A DNA stretch of 64,000 bases from Alphaproteobacteria bacterium (lineage in GTDB: Bacteria > Pseudomonadota > Alphaproteobacteria > Geminicoccales > Geminicoccaceae), in NCBI GenBank assembly GCA_027045875.1, contig JALUAG010000074.1, positions 1-64,000 on the forward strand, written 5' to 3'. Below the pieces are notes generated by a model. That model had not been told where the DNA came from, ran no database searches, and saw only the letters and a list, made by a program, of their open reading frames with translations. Numbering within the stretch: position 1 is the first letter of the stretch; each line of letters opens with the position of its first letter. Below, piece by piece: positions 46,721-59,419 of the stretch. The translations under genes and the position numbers were made by a program.

Positions 46721-47905
46721 ATGACCGGCGGGCGGGAAGGGATCACGATCGAGCTCGGGGCCGACTGGCCGGAGCTGCGGGAGGCGGTGGGCCGGCTGTG
46801 CGCGGATTTCGGCCCCGCCTACTGGCAGGCCTGCGACCGGGAACGGCGCTATCCCGAGGCGTTCGTGGCGGCACTCGCCGAGGCCGGCTATCTCGGCATC
46901 CTGGTGCCCGAGGCCTACGGCGGCAGCGGCCTGCCGCTGCGGGCGGCGAGCGTGGTGCTGGAGACCATCCACGCGAGCGGCTGCAACGCCGCCGCCTGCC
47001 ACGCCCAGATGTACATCATGGGCACCCTGCTGCGGCACGGTAGCGAGGACCAGAAACGCCGCTGGCTGCCCGCCATCGCCCGCGGCGAACTGCGCCTCCA
47101 GGCCTTCGGCGTCACCGAGCCCCAGAGCGGCAGCGACACCCTCTCGCTGCGCACACGCGCCCGCCGCAAGGGCGGCGGCTGGGTGGTCGACGGGCAGAAG
47201 ATCTGGACCAGCCGGGCGCTCCATTCGGATCTCATGCTGCTGCTCGCCCGCACCACCCCCCTCGAGGAGGTGGAGAAGCGGACCGACGGTCTGTCCGTCT
47301 TTCTCGTCGATCTGCGCGAGGCGCGGGGGCGGTCGGTCGAGATCCGGCCGGTGCGCACCATGATCAACCATCACACCACCCAGGTCTTCATCGACGGGCT
47401 CGAGCTGCCGGAGGACGCGCTGATCGGCGAGGAGGGCCGGGGGTTCCGCTACATCCTGGACGGCATGAACGCCGAGCGCATCCTGATCGCCTCGGAATGC
47501 ATCGGGGACGCCCGCTGGTTCCTCGACCGCGCCTGCGCCTACGCCCGCGAGCGCGTGGTGTTCGACCGGCCGATCGGCCGCAATCAGGGCATCCAGTTCC
47601 CCCTCGCCCGCGCCTACGCCGAGACGGAGGCGGCCGATCTCGTGGTGCGCGAGGCCTGCGCCCTGTTCGACGCCGGCCGGCCCTGCGGCCCCGAGGCCAA
47701 CACGGCCAAGCTGCTGGCCGCCGACGCCTCCTGGCATGCGGGGGAAGCGGCGATGCAGACCCACGGCGGCTTCGCCTTCGCCTGCGAATACGACATCGAG
47801 CGCAAATGGCGCGAGACCCGCCTCTACCGCATCGCGCCCGTCTCCACCAACCTCGTGCTGGCCTATCTGGCCCACAAGGTCCTGGGTCTGCCCAAGAGCT
47901 ACTGA
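46721..47905 (+). CDS. Acyl-CoA dehydrogenase
   Basis: A 394-residue FAD enzyme that forms alpha-beta double bonds in acyl-CoA thioesters. Family signatures: LGILVPEAYGGSGLPLRAASVVLE, the flavin-contact AFGVTEPQSGSDT, WVVDGQKIWTSRALHSDLMLLLART, ALIGEEGRGFRYILDGMNAERI and MQTHGGFAFACEYDIER near the C-terminus. The chain length or branching of its substrate cannot be inferred; short or branched acyl-CoA is likely. GGGAG lies 6 bases before the ATG. It is divergent from matB, which suggests shared acyl-CoA metabolism. Confidence 0.92.
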   Translation: MTGGREGITIELGADWPELREAVGRLCADFGPAYWQACDRERRYPEAFVAALAEAGYLGILVPEAYGGSGLPLRAASVVLETIHASGCNAAACHAQMYIMGTLLRHGSEDQKRRWLPAIARGELRLQAFGVTEPQSGSDTLSLRTRARRKGGGWVVDGQKIWTSRALHSDLMLLLARTTPLEEVEKRTDGLSVFLVDLREARGRSVEIRPVRTMINHHTTQVFIDGLELPEDALIGEEGRGFRYILDGMNAERILIASECIGDARWFLDRACAYARERVVFDRPIGRNQGIQFPLARAYAETEAADLVVREACALFDAGRPCGPEANTAKLLAADASWHAGEAAMQTHGGFAFACEYDIERKWRETRLYRIAPVSTNLVLAYLAHKVLGLPKSY

Positions 47906-47929
47906 CGCGAACCGCGAGGAGGCGACTGC

Positions 47930-48244
47930 ATGCCGGAACCGAACCCTCCCACCGAAGGACCGGTCGCGCGCATGCTGCGCGCGCGGCTGGAGACCGCCTT
48001 CGCGCCCTCGGAGCTCCGGATCGAGAACCAGTCCGAACGCCACCGCGGCCATGCCGGCTGGGACCCTTCGGGCGAGTCCCATTTCGCCGTCACCATCGTC
48101 AGCCCCGCCTTCGAGGGCATGTCCCGCATCGCCCGCCAGCGCGCCGTCCACGCCGCCCTCGGCGGGCTGTTCGAGGGGCGCATCCACGCCCTCGCCATCC
48201 GCGCCCTCACCCCCGCGGAGGCCGCCTCGCGGGGCGCCGGCTGA
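47930..48244 (+). CDS. BolA family protein
   Basis: A 104-residue BolA-type protein (helix RMLRARLETAFAPSELRIENQSERHRGH, then SHFAVTIVSPAFEGMSRIARQRAVHAAL and IHALAIRALTP). BolA proteins pair with monothiol glutaredoxins and take part in iron-sulfur cluster delivery or iron sensing. The conserved C-terminal His in the IHAL motif is present. GAGGAGG precedes the ATG. It is 24 bases after the acyl-CoA dehydrogenase gene and convergent with the CBS gene (18-base gap). Confidence 0.92.
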   Translation: MPEPNPPTEGPVARMLRARLETAFAPSELRIENQSERHRGHAGWDPSGESHFAVTIVSPAFEGMSRIARQRAVHAALGGLFEGRIHALAIRALTPAEAASRGAG

Positions 48245-48262
48245 GCATCCGTCGGCGGTCGC

Positions 48263-48715
48263 TCAGCCGGAGGTGCCGTAGGTCTCGCCCTGGATGAAGC
48301 TGGCGGCGTTCTGGAGATCCTCTTCGAGGCTGGCCCGCACCGCCTCGTAGAGATCGCGCAGCGACACCATCCCCACGACACGCCCGTTCTCGACCACAGG
48401 CAGATGGCGGAAATGCCCCGCGCGCATCAGCTGCAGGGCCTCGCCGGCGGTATCGTCCGGCGCGATGGTCTTCGGATCGTCGGTCATCACCTCCCGCACG
48501 CGGACTTCGCGTGCATCGCGGTCCTCGGCCGTCACCCGGTAGGTGACGTCGCGTTCGGTAACGATGCCGGCGAGCCGCTCCCCCTCGGTGACCAGCACCG
48601 CCGCCACGTGGCGGGCGCGCATGAGCTTCGCCGCCTCCGCGACGCTGGCGTCGGGAGCGATGCAGCACAGCTCCTGCTTGCCGTCGATCACGCCCGGAAT
48701 GATGCGTCTCTGCAT
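48263..48715 (-). CDS. Tandem CBS-domain protein
   Basis: A 150-residue cytoplasmic protein made of two CBS domains (about 14-65 and 76-130: VTERDVTYRVTAEDRDAREVRVREVM, then RHLPVVENGRVVGMVSLRDLYEAV). The pair would bind an adenine nucleotide and act as an energy-state sensor for an unknown partner. The tail QNAASFIQGETYGTSG is typical of a stand-alone alphaproteobacterial group. GGAGG precedes the ATG. The 165-base gap upstream (48716-48880) holds a TTGACG word and a GC inverted repeat but no promoter I would defend. Confidence 0.88.
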   Translation of the reverse strand: MQRRIIPGVIDGKQELCCIAPDASVAEAAKLMRARHVAAVLVTEGERLAGIVTERDVTYRVTAEDRDAREVRVREVMTDDPKTIAPDDTAGEALQLMRAGHFRHLPVVENGRVVGMVSLRDLYEAVRASLEEDLQNAASFIQGETYGTSG

Positions 48716-48880
48716 GGCCGGCCTCCACCGTTCTCGAAGCCCGTTCTTGTGATGTGACGACGTTCGGGGGCGAGTATGGGGAACCGTGCCCGAGCCCCCC
48801 GCTCACGTCAAGCGGGATCCGGTTTCCGGCTCTTTCAATCGTTCGCAGGCGGCGGCGTGCCGTCCGGGGGCGGCGCCCGC

Positions 48881-49750
48881 TCACGGCCAGGCCACCAGTG
48901 GCGGCAGGGACATGAGCACCGCCTCGGGATTGCCTCCGGTCATCAGGCCGAAGCGGGTGCCGCGGTCGTAGAGCAGGTTGAACTCCACGTAGCGGCCGCG
49001 CCGCACGAGCTGATGGGCCCGTTCCTCTTCGCTCCAGGAACGGTTCATGTGCCTCGCCACGAGCTTCGGGTAGATGTCCAGGAAGGCTTCTCCCACCGCG
49101 CGGGTGAAGGCGAAGCCGCGCTCGAACTCCTCTTCCAGATAGTCGTAGAAGATGCCGCCCACGCCCCGCGGCTCGTTGCGGTGGGGAATGAAGAAATATT
49201 CGTCCGCCCAGGCCCTGAAGCGCGGATACCATTCCGGATCGAAGGCATCACAGGCGGCCTTCAGGCGATCGTGGAAGGCCTTCGTGTCCTCGGCCACCGG
49301 ATAGATGGGATTGAGATCGGCGCCGCCGCCGAACCAGGCCCGGGTGGTGCGGATGTGGCGGGTGTTCATGTGGGCCGGCGGCACGTGCGGCGACCGGGGA
49401 TGGGCGACCAGCGAGATGCCGCTCGCCCAGAAGCGCGGGTCCTCTTCGGCGCCCGGAATCTGCTTCGCGAAATCGGGCGGGAACTCGCCCCAGACGGTGG
49501 AGACGTTGACCCCCACCTTCTCGAACACCCGCCCCCGCATCAGCGCCATCACGCCGCCGCCGCCGCCGGGCCGGTCCCAGGCCTTGCGCTCGAAACGACC
49601 GGGCGGAAGGCGGTCCGCCTGCGGACCGGCGTAGTCCCGTTCGAGGGCCTCGAAGGCATCGCACAGGCGGTTGCGGAGATCCTCGAACCAGGTCCGCGCC
49701 CGCTCGCGCCCGTCCGGAACACCGCCCGCCGCCTCATTCCGCGTCGTCAT
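48881..49750 (-). CDS. hemF: Oxygen-dependent coproporphyrinogen III oxidase
   Basis: Aerobic conversion of coproporphyrinogen III to protoporphyrinogen IX in heme synthesis. The 289-residue product shows all signatures: [87 protein letters not shown] and a C-terminal ESVLMSLPP-like [16 protein letters not shown] precedes the ATG. trmL overlaps its start by 17 bases, so they form one unit, and the cytochrome bc1 operon, a heme consumer, is divergent next door. There is no anaerobic hemN copy in the window. Confidence 0.96.
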   Translation of the reverse strand: MTTRNEAAGGVPDGRERARTWFEDLRNRLCDAFEALERDYAGPQADRLPPGRFERKAWDRPGGGGGVMALMRGRVFEKVGVNVSTVWGEFPPDFAKQIPGAEEDPRFWASGISLVAHPRSPHVPPAHMNTRHIRTTRAWFGGGADLNPIYPVAEDTKAFHDRLKAACDAFDPEWYPRFRAWADEYFFIPHRNEPRGVGGIFYDYLEEEFERGFAFTRAVGEAFLDIYPKLVARHMNRSWSEEERAHQLVRRGRYVEFNLLYDRGTRFGLMTGGNPEAVLMSLPPLVAWP

Positions 49751-50216
49751 CGAAGGCTCCCTGCTGTCGCAACGCCTCGCCCAGCACCATCGCCACCGCG
49801 GTCACCAGGTTGAGGGACCGGACGGGCCGCCGCATCGGGATCGCCACCGCGAGATCCGCGCGCCGCCGCACGGTCTCCGGCACGCCGGAGCTCTCCTGGC
49901 CGACCAGCAGGACGTCGCGCGGCCCGTAGCTCACCCGGTGATAGCGCAGCGCCGCGTGCCGGGTGAGCAGCACGAGGCGGCGCCCCTCCGCCTCCAGCCA
50001 GCCGCAGAAGGCGTCCCAGTCGAGATGTCGCCGGTAGCGCACGTGATGGCGATAGTCCATGCCGCTGCGGCGGATGCGGCGGTCGTCGAGGGGGAAGCCG
50101 CAGGGCTCGATGATTTCGAGGTCGGTGCCGAGGCAGGCGCCGAGGCGCAGCATGGCGCCGAAGTTGGCGGCGATGTCGGGTCGGTAGAGCGCGATGCGCA
50201 GATCACTGGTGGACAC
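49734..50216 (-). CDS. trmL: tRNA (cytidine(34)-2'-O)-methyltransferase TrmL
   Basis: A 160-residue SPOUT methyltransferase that 2'-O-methylates the wobble base of certain leucine tRNAs. Signatures in order: [43 protein letters not shown], the SAM-binding knot [10 protein letters not shown] and [22 protein letters not shown]. The length equals that of YibK/TrmL. The start is taken at GTG 50216 ([14 protein letters not shown]); the ribosome binding site is poor and upstream alternatives exist. It overlaps hemF by 17 bases and is divergent from petA. Confidence 0.92.
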   Translation of the reverse strand: MSTSDLRIALYRPDIAANFGAMLRLGACLGTDLEIIEPCGFPLDDRRIRRSGMDYRHHVRYRRHLDWDAFCGWLEAEGRRLVLLTRHAALRYHRVSYGPRDVLLVGQESSGVPETVRRRADLAVAIPMRRPVRSLNLVTAVAMVLGEALRQQGAFDDDAE

Positions 50217-50291
50217 GGGGCAATCTTTCCCGTCCCTGCCGGAGACCGTGGCAGCAATGCCACGCCCCGGAATTATGCGACCAAAGGTCTC

Positions 50292-50320
50292 TTGCCCAGT
50301 CATAGGGTGCTCCATAAAGT
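50292..50320 (+). promoter_or_regulatory. Putative pet operon promoter
   Basis: TTGCCC (50292-50297) and TAAAGT (50315-50320), each 4 of 6 matches, are spaced by 17 bases; start near 50327 leaves about 40 bases before the petA ATG. It lies in the 150-base gap shared with the divergent trmL-hemF unit. Confidence 0.4.
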
Positions 50321-50366
50321 CCGCGCCGGCTTTGCCGCGCTTCATCTGCAGAGGGGACTGGCATCC

Positions 50367-50915
50367 ATGGCCGATAGTTCGGTCCGGCACGACGAGCCTG
50401 CCGGCGGGCGCAGGCGTGATTTCCTCGAACTCGTCGCCTGGTCGACCTTCGGGGTCGGCACCCTCGCCGCGATCTGGCCCCTGATCGACAGCCTCAACCC
50501 GTCGGCGGCGGTGCTCGCGGTGGCGTCGACGGAGGTCGATCTGGAGCCGATCGAGGTCGGACAGCGGATCACCGTCATGTGGCGGGGCAAGCCGGTATTC
50601 GTCAGCCGGCGGACCGAAGAAGAAATCCAGATGGCGCAGTCGGTGCCGCTCGAGGAGCTGCGTGATCCGGAGCCGGACGAGGCCCGGGTGCAGAATCCCG
50701 AGTGGCTGATCGTGATCGGTATCTGCACCCATCTCGGCTGCGTGCCCCTCGGCAACCGGGCCGGCGAGCCGCGGGGCCAGTGGGCGGGGTGGTTCTGCCC
50801 CTGCCACGGTTCCCACTACGATACCGCCGGCCGCATCCGCAAGGGACCGGCGCCACGCAACCTCGATCTCCCTCCCTACCGGTTCGTGAGCGACACGCAG
50901 GTGTTGATCGGGTGA
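50367..50915 (+). CDS. petA: Ubiquinol-cytochrome c reductase Rieske iron-sulfur subunit
   Basis: The 182-residue Rieske protein of the cytochrome bc1 complex. A twin-arginine region ([22 protein letters not shown]) leads into a single transmembrane anchor about 21-40. The [2Fe-2S] cluster ligands are in CTHLGC (Cys120, His122, Cys125) and CPCHGS (Cys144, Cys146, His147). The domain faces the periplasm and takes electrons from ubiquinol. First gene of petABC with petB 52 bases downstream. Confidence 0.96.
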   Translation: MADSSVRHDEPAGGRRRDFLELVAWSTFGVGTLAAIWPLIDSLNPSAAVLAVASTEVDLEPIEVGQRITVMWRGKPVFVSRRTEEEIQMAQSVPLEELRDPEPDEARVQNPEWLIVIGICTHLGCVPLGNRAGEPRGQWAGWFCPCHGSHYDTAGRIRKGPAPRNLDLPPYRFVSDTQVLIG

Positions 50916-50967
50916 TCCCCGGGGTCCGCCCGAGAGCCACGATACGCGCAGCAGACGGGATCGGCGC

Positions 50968-52236
50968 ATGAGCACGGAAATGCAGAAGCCGCCTTTCAAG
51001 AGCGGGGTCTTGCGGTGGATCGACGAGCGCCTGCCGGTGCTCACCTGGGCCTACAACGAGCTCGTCGTCTATCCGGCACCCAGGAATCTCAACTACTGGT
51101 GGAACTTCGGCTCGCTCGCCGGCATCATGCTGGTCGTGCAGATCATGACCGGCGTCATCCTCGTGATGTTCTACACGCCGCACGCCGATCTGGCCTTCGA
51201 TTCGGTCGAGGGCTACATCATGCGCGACGTCAACTGGGGCTGGCTGCTGCGCTACATCCACGCCAACGGCGCCTCGATGTTCTTCGCCCTCGTCTACATC
51301 CACATCTTCCGCGGCCTCTACTACGGATCCTACAAGAAGCCGCGCGAGTTGCTGTGGATCCTCGGCGTCGTCATCCTGCTGCTGATGATGGCCACCGCCT
51401 TCATGGGCTACGTGCTCCCCTGGGGCAACATGAGCTACTGGGCGGCGACCGTGATCACCAATCTGTTCTCGGCCATCCCCCTCGTCGGCGAGCCGCTGGT
51501 GACCTGGCTGTGGGGCGGATTCACGGTGGACAATCCGACCCTGCAGCGCTTCTTCTCGCTCCATTATCTGCTGCCGTTCGTGATCTTCGCGATGGTGTTC
51601 CTGCACCTGCTGGCACTGCATCAGTTCGGATCGAACAATCCGCTCGGCATCGACCTCTCGAAGAAGGACAAGATTCCCTTCCACCCCTATTACACCGTCA
51701 AGGACGTCTTCGGGTTCTGCGTGTTCCTCCTGGTCTACGGCTACTTCGTCTTCTACGCCCCGACCGCCTTCATCTCGCCCACCAACTTCATTCCCGCCGA
51801 TCCGCTGCAGACGCCGACCCACATCGTGCCGGAATGGTATTTCCTGCCGTTCTACGCGATTCTGCGCGCCATCACCTTCGATTTCCTCTGGATCGTTCCC
51901 GCCAAGCTCGGCGGCGTGATCGCCATGTTCGCCTCCATCTTCGTGCTCTTCTTCCTGCCGTGGCTCGACACCTCCAAGGTACGGAGCGCCCGCTTCCGCC
52001 CCATCTACAAGTGGTTCTTCTGGCTGCTGGTGATCGACGTCCTGGTGCTCGGCTGGGCCGGAGCCAATCCTCCGGAAGGCTGGTACCTGGTCGCCGCACA
52101 GCTCGGCACCCTCTACTATTTCCTGCACTTCCTCGTGATCCTGCCGATGCTGGGCAAGATCGAACGCCCCCTGCCGCTGCCCACCAGTCTCAGCGATCCG
52201 GTGCTGCGCGGCACCCGATCGCAGCCGGCCAGCTGA
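50968..52236 (+). CDS. petB: Cytochrome b subunit of the bc1 complex
   Basis: A 422-residue membrane protein with eight helices holding hemes bL and bH. The axial histidines are His98/His112 and His199/His213, in the 14-residue spacing and almost the numbering of Rhodobacter cytochrome b. The Qo-site motif PEWY ([16 protein letters not shown]) is intact, as is GxxLPWGxMSYW in helix C-cd. It is the core of the Q cycle, which pumps protons during ubiquinol oxidation. petC follows after 12 bases. Confidence 0.97.
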   Translation: MSTEMQKPPFKSGVLRWIDERLPVLTWAYNELVVYPAPRNLNYWWNFGSLAGIMLVVQIMTGVILVMFYTPHADLAFDSVEGYIMRDVNWGWLLRYIHANGASMFFALVYIHIFRGLYYGSYKKPRELLWILGVVILLLMMATAFMGYVLPWGNMSYWAATVITNLFSAIPLVGEPLVTWLWGGFTVDNPTLQRFFSLHYLLPFVIFAMVFLHLLALHQFGSNNPLGIDLSKKDKIPFHPYYTVKDVFGFCVFLLVYGYFVFYAPTAFISPTNFIPADPLQTPTHIVPEWYFLPFYAILRAITFDFLWIVPAKLGGVIAMFASIFVLFFLPWLDTSKVRSARFRPIYKWFFWLLVIDVLVLGWAGANPPEGWYLVAAQLGTLYYFLHFLVILPMLGKIERPLPLPTSLSDPVLRGTRSQPAS

Positions 52237-52248
52237 GGGAGAAGCGCG

Positions 52249-53010
52249 ATGCGTAGGATGCTGATCGTTTCCCTCGCGGCCTTCGCCCTCGCCGGAACGC
52301 CGGGGGACACGCGCGCGGCCGAAGGCGCTCGTCCGCTAGATCGGGACTGGCCGCAGGAAGGGATTTTCGGGACCTTCGACCGGGCCGCTCTGCAACGGGG
52401 CTTTCAGGTGTTCAAGGAGGTCTGCGCCGCCTGCCACGCGGCGAAGTACCTGCGCTTCCGCGATCTCGCCGGCATCGGTCTCGACCAGCAAACCATCAAG
52501 GCGATCGCCAGCGAGTACACGGTGCTTGACGGGCCCGACGACAGCGGCGAGATGTTCGAGCGGCCGGCCAAGCCCTTCGACGTCTTTCCGTCCCCGTTCC
52601 CGAACCCGCAGGCGGCGCGGGCCGCCAACGGCGGCGCGCTTCCCGTCGATCTCTCCCTGATCGTCAAGGCGCGCGAAGGCGGCGACGACTACATCTACAG
52701 CCTCCTCGTCGGCTACAGCGATCCGCCGGAGGGCGAGGAGGGACTCGAAGGGGCATACTACAACCGCTACTTTCCGGGCGGCTGGATCGCCATGCCGCCG
52801 CCGCTGTCCGACGACATCATCGAATACGCGGACGGTACCCCGGCCACCGTCGAGCAGATGGCCGCCGACGTGACCCAGTTCCTGGCCTGGCTGGCCGAGC
52901 CCGAACTCGAGGAGCGCAAGCAGCTCGGGCTCAAGTTCATGCTGTTCGTGCTGGTGATGACCGGCATCTTCTACGCCTACAAGCGCAGGGTGTGGTCGCG
53001 CCTCCACTGA
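52249..53010 (+). CDS. petC: Cytochrome c1
   Basis: A 253-residue heme protein of the bc1 complex that passes electrons from the Rieske protein to a soluble or membrane cytochrome c. A signal peptide (MRRMLIVSLAAFALAGTPGDTRA) precedes the heme-attachment motif CAACH at 59-63. The methionine ligand is probably in GGWIAMPPPLSDD. A C-terminal transmembrane anchor (LKFMLFVLVMTGIFYAYKRRVW) ends the protein. It is last in the operon, closed by a hairpin. Confidence 0.96.
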   Translation: MRRMLIVSLAAFALAGTPGDTRAAEGARPLDRDWPQEGIFGTFDRAALQRGFQVFKEVCAACHAAKYLRFRDLAGIGLDQQTIKAIASEYTVLDGPDDSGEMFERPAKPFDVFPSPFPNPQAARAANGGALPVDLSLIVKAREGGDDYIYSLLVGYSDPPEGEEGLEGAYYNRYFPGGWIAMPPPLSDDIIEYADGTPATVEQMAADVTQFLAWLAEPELEERKQLGLKFMLFVLVMTGIFYAYKRRVWSRLH

Positions 53011-53036
53011 TCCGGGGCGCCCGTCGCGACGTTCCG

Positions 53037-53063
53037 ACGCCGGCCCCCAGCGGGTCGGCGTTT
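53037..53063 (+). terminator. Terminator hairpin after petC
   Basis: A 10-bp stem ACGCCGGCCC / GGGTCGGCGT (one G-T pair) with loop CCAGC, followed by a short TTT. It separates petABC from glmS. The remaining 100 bases before glmS show no promoter that I can name. Confidence 0.55.
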
Positions 53064-53163
53064 CGCGTCCGGGGCGTGTTCCGGCGACCTTGCGGAGCGC
53101 GCTCGGAATGGGGCACTCTGCCGCATATCACCCGCAGCCAACGGTCGGGGTCGGAGCAGGTTC

Positions 53164-54983
<1,820 letters not shown>

Positions 54984-54987
<4 letters not shown>

Positions 54988-56369
54988 CCCGCATGGCAAG
55001 ACTGCTCGCCGCCCACGCCCTCCTTGCCGACGGATGGGCCGAGAACGTCGCCATCGACATCGCGCCGGACGGCAACATCGCAGAGGTCGCGGTGGGTGTC
55101 ACCGACCCCGATGCCGAACGCCTCTCCGGCCATCTCGTTCCCGGCATGATCGACCTGCACAGCCACGCCTTCCAGCGGGCGATGGCCGGCCTCGCCCAGG
55201 ACCGACCCGCCGGCCGGGCCGATTTCTGGAGCTGGCGGCAGCGCATGTACGGCATCGCCCGCCGCTTCACCCCGGAGGATCTGTGGGCGGTGGCGGCGGC
55301 CCTTTACGTCGATCTCCTCAAGGGCGGCTACACCACCGTCGTCGAGTTCCACTATCTGCACGGGCCACCGGAGGGAGGGACCTACGACGATCCGGCGGTG
55401 ATGTGCTTCGCCCTGCACGAGGCCGCCCAGGAGGCGGGGATCGCCCTCACTCTGGCTCCCGTCTGGTACGCCCGCCCGGGCATCGGCGACGAGGAGCCGA
55501 CCCCAGCGCAGCAGCGCTTCATCCAGCCCCTCGCCGACTTCGCCGACATCGTCGATCGGGTGGACCGCCTGTTCCGTGACGACCGCGATCGCCGCATCGC
55601 CGCCGCCGCCCATTCCCTGCGGGCGGTGCCTCCCGAACGGATGGCCGCCTTCGCGGCCGAAATCGACGCCCGCGACCCGCAGGCCCCGCTCCATATCCAC
55701 GTTGCCGAGCAGCCGCGGGAGGTGGCGGACTGCCTCGCCGCCTACGGCGCCCGGCCGGTGGAGCTCCTCGCCGATCACGTGGCCCTGGGGCCGCGCTGGT
55801 GTCTCGTCCACGCCACCCACATCTCCGACGACGAACGCCGGCGGATGGTCTCCTCGGGAGCCGTGGCCGGTCTCTGTCCGAGCACCGAGGCGGACCTCGG
55901 CGACGGGCTCTTCCCCTTCGCCGACTACTGGCGGGAGGAGGGCGTCTTCGGCGTCGGTTCGGACGCCAATCTGCTCACCGACGCCGCCGGCGAACTGCGG
56001 CTTCTGGAATACGGCCAGCGGCTGCAGCGGGTGCGCCGCCTGATCGCCACCCGCCCCGGCGAGCCGCATTGCGGGGCCGCGCTCTATCGCGCGGCACTGG
56101 CCGGCGGCGCCCGGGCGGCGGGCAGGCCCGTCGGAAGGATCGCCCCCGGCTTTCGGGCCGATCTCGTTCATCTCGACGGCGATCATCCCCTGCTCGCCGG
56201 ACGCCGCGGCGACGCCGTTCTCGACACCCTCGTCTTCGCGGGCGGCTCCGGCGCCTTCGTGCGCGACGTCATGGTGGGCGGCCTGTGGCGCGTCCGGGAC
56301 GGCGTGCACGCGGACGAGGAGCGCGCCCGCCGGGGCCTCGCCGAGACCGTCACCCGACTGCTCGAATGA
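54984..56369 (+). CDS. hutF: Formimidoylglutamate deiminase HutF-like amidohydrolase
   Basis: A 461-residue metal-dependent amidohydrolase. The metal site starts with PGMIDLHSHAFQRAMAG, and later carries HIHVAEQPREV, HATHISDDERRRM and GVGSDANLL. The substrate signature FWSWRQRMY and the GLCPSTEADLGDGLFPF loop fit the HutF group, which removes ammonia from N-formimino-L-glutamate in histidine degradation. No hutH, hutU or hutI gene is nearby. The GTG at 54984 overlaps the glmS stop (GTGA); ATG 54993 (MARLLAAHALL) is an alternative start. Confidence 0.88.
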
Positions 56370-56378
56370 GGCGGTGCG

Positions 56379-56642
56379 ATGCCGGCGCCGGGCACCCCGA
56401 CCGCGGAGCGCTGCCCTTGGTGCGGCCGGCCGTTGCGCCTCGTCTCCGTCCACGGTCACGAGCAATGCGCCCATTGCGGCGCTCCGGTCGTTCCCTGCTG
56501 CGAGGGTACGCCGCTGGGGCCGGGTGAGGTCTGCCCGCTGTCCGCCCCCCCGGCGGGAAGACCGGCGGCCGACGAACCCCGTCCCGCCCGGAAGAGCGGC
56601 AGGGCCGGGCACCGGCGGCGGAGGAAATGCCCGTCGGGTTGA
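56379..56642 (+). CDS. Small zinc-ribbon protein
   Basis: An 87-residue protein. Residues 12-42 contain CPWCGRPL, then QCAHCG and PCCEG: two CxxC pairs that would bind one zinc ion, plus an adjacent CC. The C-terminal half is basic and disordered. Proteins with this CxxC...CxxCG...PCC pattern are common in alphaproteobacteria and of unknown function. It starts 9 bases after hutF, so it is probably in the glmS-hutF unit, and is convergent with the ABC ATPase gene. Confidence 0.75.
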   Translation: MPAPGTPTAERCPWCGRPLRLVSVHGHEQCAHCGAPVVPCCEGTPLGPGEVCPLSAPPAGRPAADEPRPARKSGRAGHRRRRKCPSG

Positions 56643-56660
56643 GAACGCAGGTCTCGGCCG

Positions 56661-57737
<1,077 letters not shown>

Positions 57738-58011
57738 CGCGCTCCCCCCTTCCCTGCTCGGCATCCGGTGCGGTGCGCTGCTTCTCGTGGGTCGTCCGAC
57801 CGCGTTCCGGCGCCTCTCCGTACGATCATGGCGCGGTTCCGGGGCGAGAGCAACCTGCGCGGCGCGCACCCGGGACGGCCGACGGCGCCGCTTTCCCTCT
57901 TTCCATGCGCAGCCCGGTGGGGTTATCTAGGATAGTGGCCGTCGTCCCGGACTCGCGGACCCGTGCGGGTCCCGGAAAGCGGTGGTCGCGAACGAAAAGG
58001 GGAGGCAGAAC

Positions 58012-59361
58012 ATGACGGGATTCCGCCAGACGAGGCGACGTTTTCTGGCGAGCACGGCCGCGACCGGCGCCCTCGCCATCGCCGCGCCCTACGTCCACAC
58101 CGCCCGCGCCGGCGGGCGCGTGACCCTCGGTCTCTGGGATCACTGGGTGCCCGGCGCCAACGACGCGCTGCGCGAGATCGCCGAGGAATGGGGCCGGAAG
58201 AACAAGGTCGAGGTGGTGATCGACTTCATCACCTCCATCGGCGAGAAGGACCTCATCACCGCCGCCGCCGAGGCCCGCGCCGGCACCGGCCACGACATCA
58301 TGGTCCACCGGACCTGGCAGGTGGCGGTCTACGAGAACCAGCTCGAGCCGCTCGACGATCTGGTGGCCGAGATCGAGAAGAACGAGGGGGCGTACAACGA
58401 CATCGCCCGCTATCTGGCGCGTCCCAACGGTACCTGGCGGGCGATCGTGGCCCCCACCGGCTCCCATTCCTATCCGATGGTCTCGCGGCTCGATCTGTGG
58501 AAGGAACATGCCGGCATCGATCTCCTCGAACTGTTCCCGGCCGGCCCGCGCGACCAGGCGCGGATCGATGCCGAATGGACCTACGAGCGCTTCCTCGAAG
58601 GGGCCAGGAAGCTGCACGCGGCGGGCTTCCCGTTCGGCAATCCGATCGGCCAGACGAGCGATTCCCAGGACTGGCTCGGTCCGCTCTTCCTCTCCTTCGG
58701 CTCCCAGCCGATGAGCGCCGAAGGCGACATCACCATCGACTCCGACGGCACCCGGGCGGCCCTCGAGTTCCTGAAGGAACTCACCCGCTACATGCCGGAG
58801 GACGTCTACGCCTGGGACGATGCGGCCAACAACCGGTGGATCATCTCCGGCCGCGGCTCGGCGATCCAGAACCCGCCCAGCGCCTGGGCGGTGGCCAAGC
58901 GCGACGCCCCCGAGGTGGCGGCCCAGCTCTGGCATCACGACACCCCGAGCGGTCCCAACGGCCGCTTCCGTGGCAGCCTGCCCTTCTTCTGGGGGCTGTG
59001 GGACTTCTCCACCAACAAGTCGGCGGCCAAGGAACTGCTCTACCACCTCGCCTCCAAGGAGCAGGTGGCCAAGCTGCTGTGGGCCTCGCAGGGCTACGAC
59101 CTGCCGCTCCAGCAGGACTATTACGACCACGAGGTCTGGCTCAAGGAATCGCCGCCGCCGGGCACCCTCTACAATTACCCGGGCCGGGGCAACGAGCAGG
59201 TCATCGTCACCGGCTTCCCCGCCCCGGCGGCGGTCGGCGCCCGGATCTACAACGAGGGGCTGCTCGCGGTGCTGGTGGCCCGCGTGACCCAGGGCGGGGA
59301 GAGCGTCGAGGACGCCATCGCCTGGGCCGCCGAGGAGCTCGAAGGCTACCGACGCGGCTGA
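58012..59361 (+). CDS. ABC transporter substrate-binding protein (Tat-exported, sugar type)
   Basis: A 449-residue periplasmic protein. The Tat signal TRRRFLASTAATGALAIAA with AxA cleavage at about residue 34 (HTARAG) precedes a family 1 solute-binding domain (VTLGLWDHWVPGANDALREIAEEWGRKNKVEV opening). The ligand is not determinable; a sugar, polyol or glycerol-phosphate is likely given the UgpC/MalK-type ATPase. GGGGAGG lies 6 bases before the ATG. A small hairpin GGACCC-GTGC-GGGTCC (57957-57972) stands in the leader and a strong one follows the stop. Confidence 0.92.
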   Translation: MTGFRQTRRRFLASTAATGALAIAAPYVHTARAGGRVTLGLWDHWVPGANDALREIAEEWGRKNKVEVVIDFITSIGEKDLITAAAEARAGTGHDIMVHRTWQVAVYENQLEPLDDLVAEIEKNEGAYNDIARYLARPNGTWRAIVAPTGSHSYPMVSRLDLWKEHAGIDLLELFPAGPRDQARIDAEWTYERFLEGARKLHAAGFPFGNPIGQTSDSQDWLGPLFLSFGSQPMSAEGDITIDSDGTRAALEFLKELTRYMPEDVYAWDDAANNRWIISGRGSAIQNPPSAWAVAKRDAPEVAAQLWHHDTPSGPNGRFRGSLPFFWGLWDFSTNKSAAKELLYHLASKEQVAKLLWASQGYDLPLQQDYYDHEVWLKESPPPGTLYNYPGRGNEQVIVTGFPAPAAVGARIYNEGLLAVLVARVTQGGESVEDAIAWAAEELEGYRRG

Positions 59362-59369
59362 CGGAACGG

Positions 59370-59395
59370 CGCCCGGAGGGCGTACCCTCCGGGCG
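59370..59395 (+). terminator. Hairpin after the binding-protein gene (attenuator or stabiliser)
   Basis: A perfect 11-bp stem CGCCCGGAGGG / CCCTCCGGGCG with loop CGTA begins 9 bases after the stop. No T-run follows. Such hairpins after binding-protein genes keep the upstream transcript more abundant than the permease part; that role is inferred. Confidence 0.6.
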
Positions 59396-59419
59396 TCCCG
59401 CCGAGCGGGACCGGATCGG

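Noticed and set aside
48790-48880. Intergenic repeat-like segment (AAGCGGGATCCGGTTTCCGG) after the CBS gene
   Set aside because: It resembles short repeats found in some alphaproteobacteria, but only one copy was noticed in this window, so no repeat family can be claimed.
53064-53163. glmS ribozyme or riboswitch before glmS
   Set aside because: The gap is too short for a glmS ribozyme, and the ribozyme is a feature of Firmicutes; no conserved core seen.
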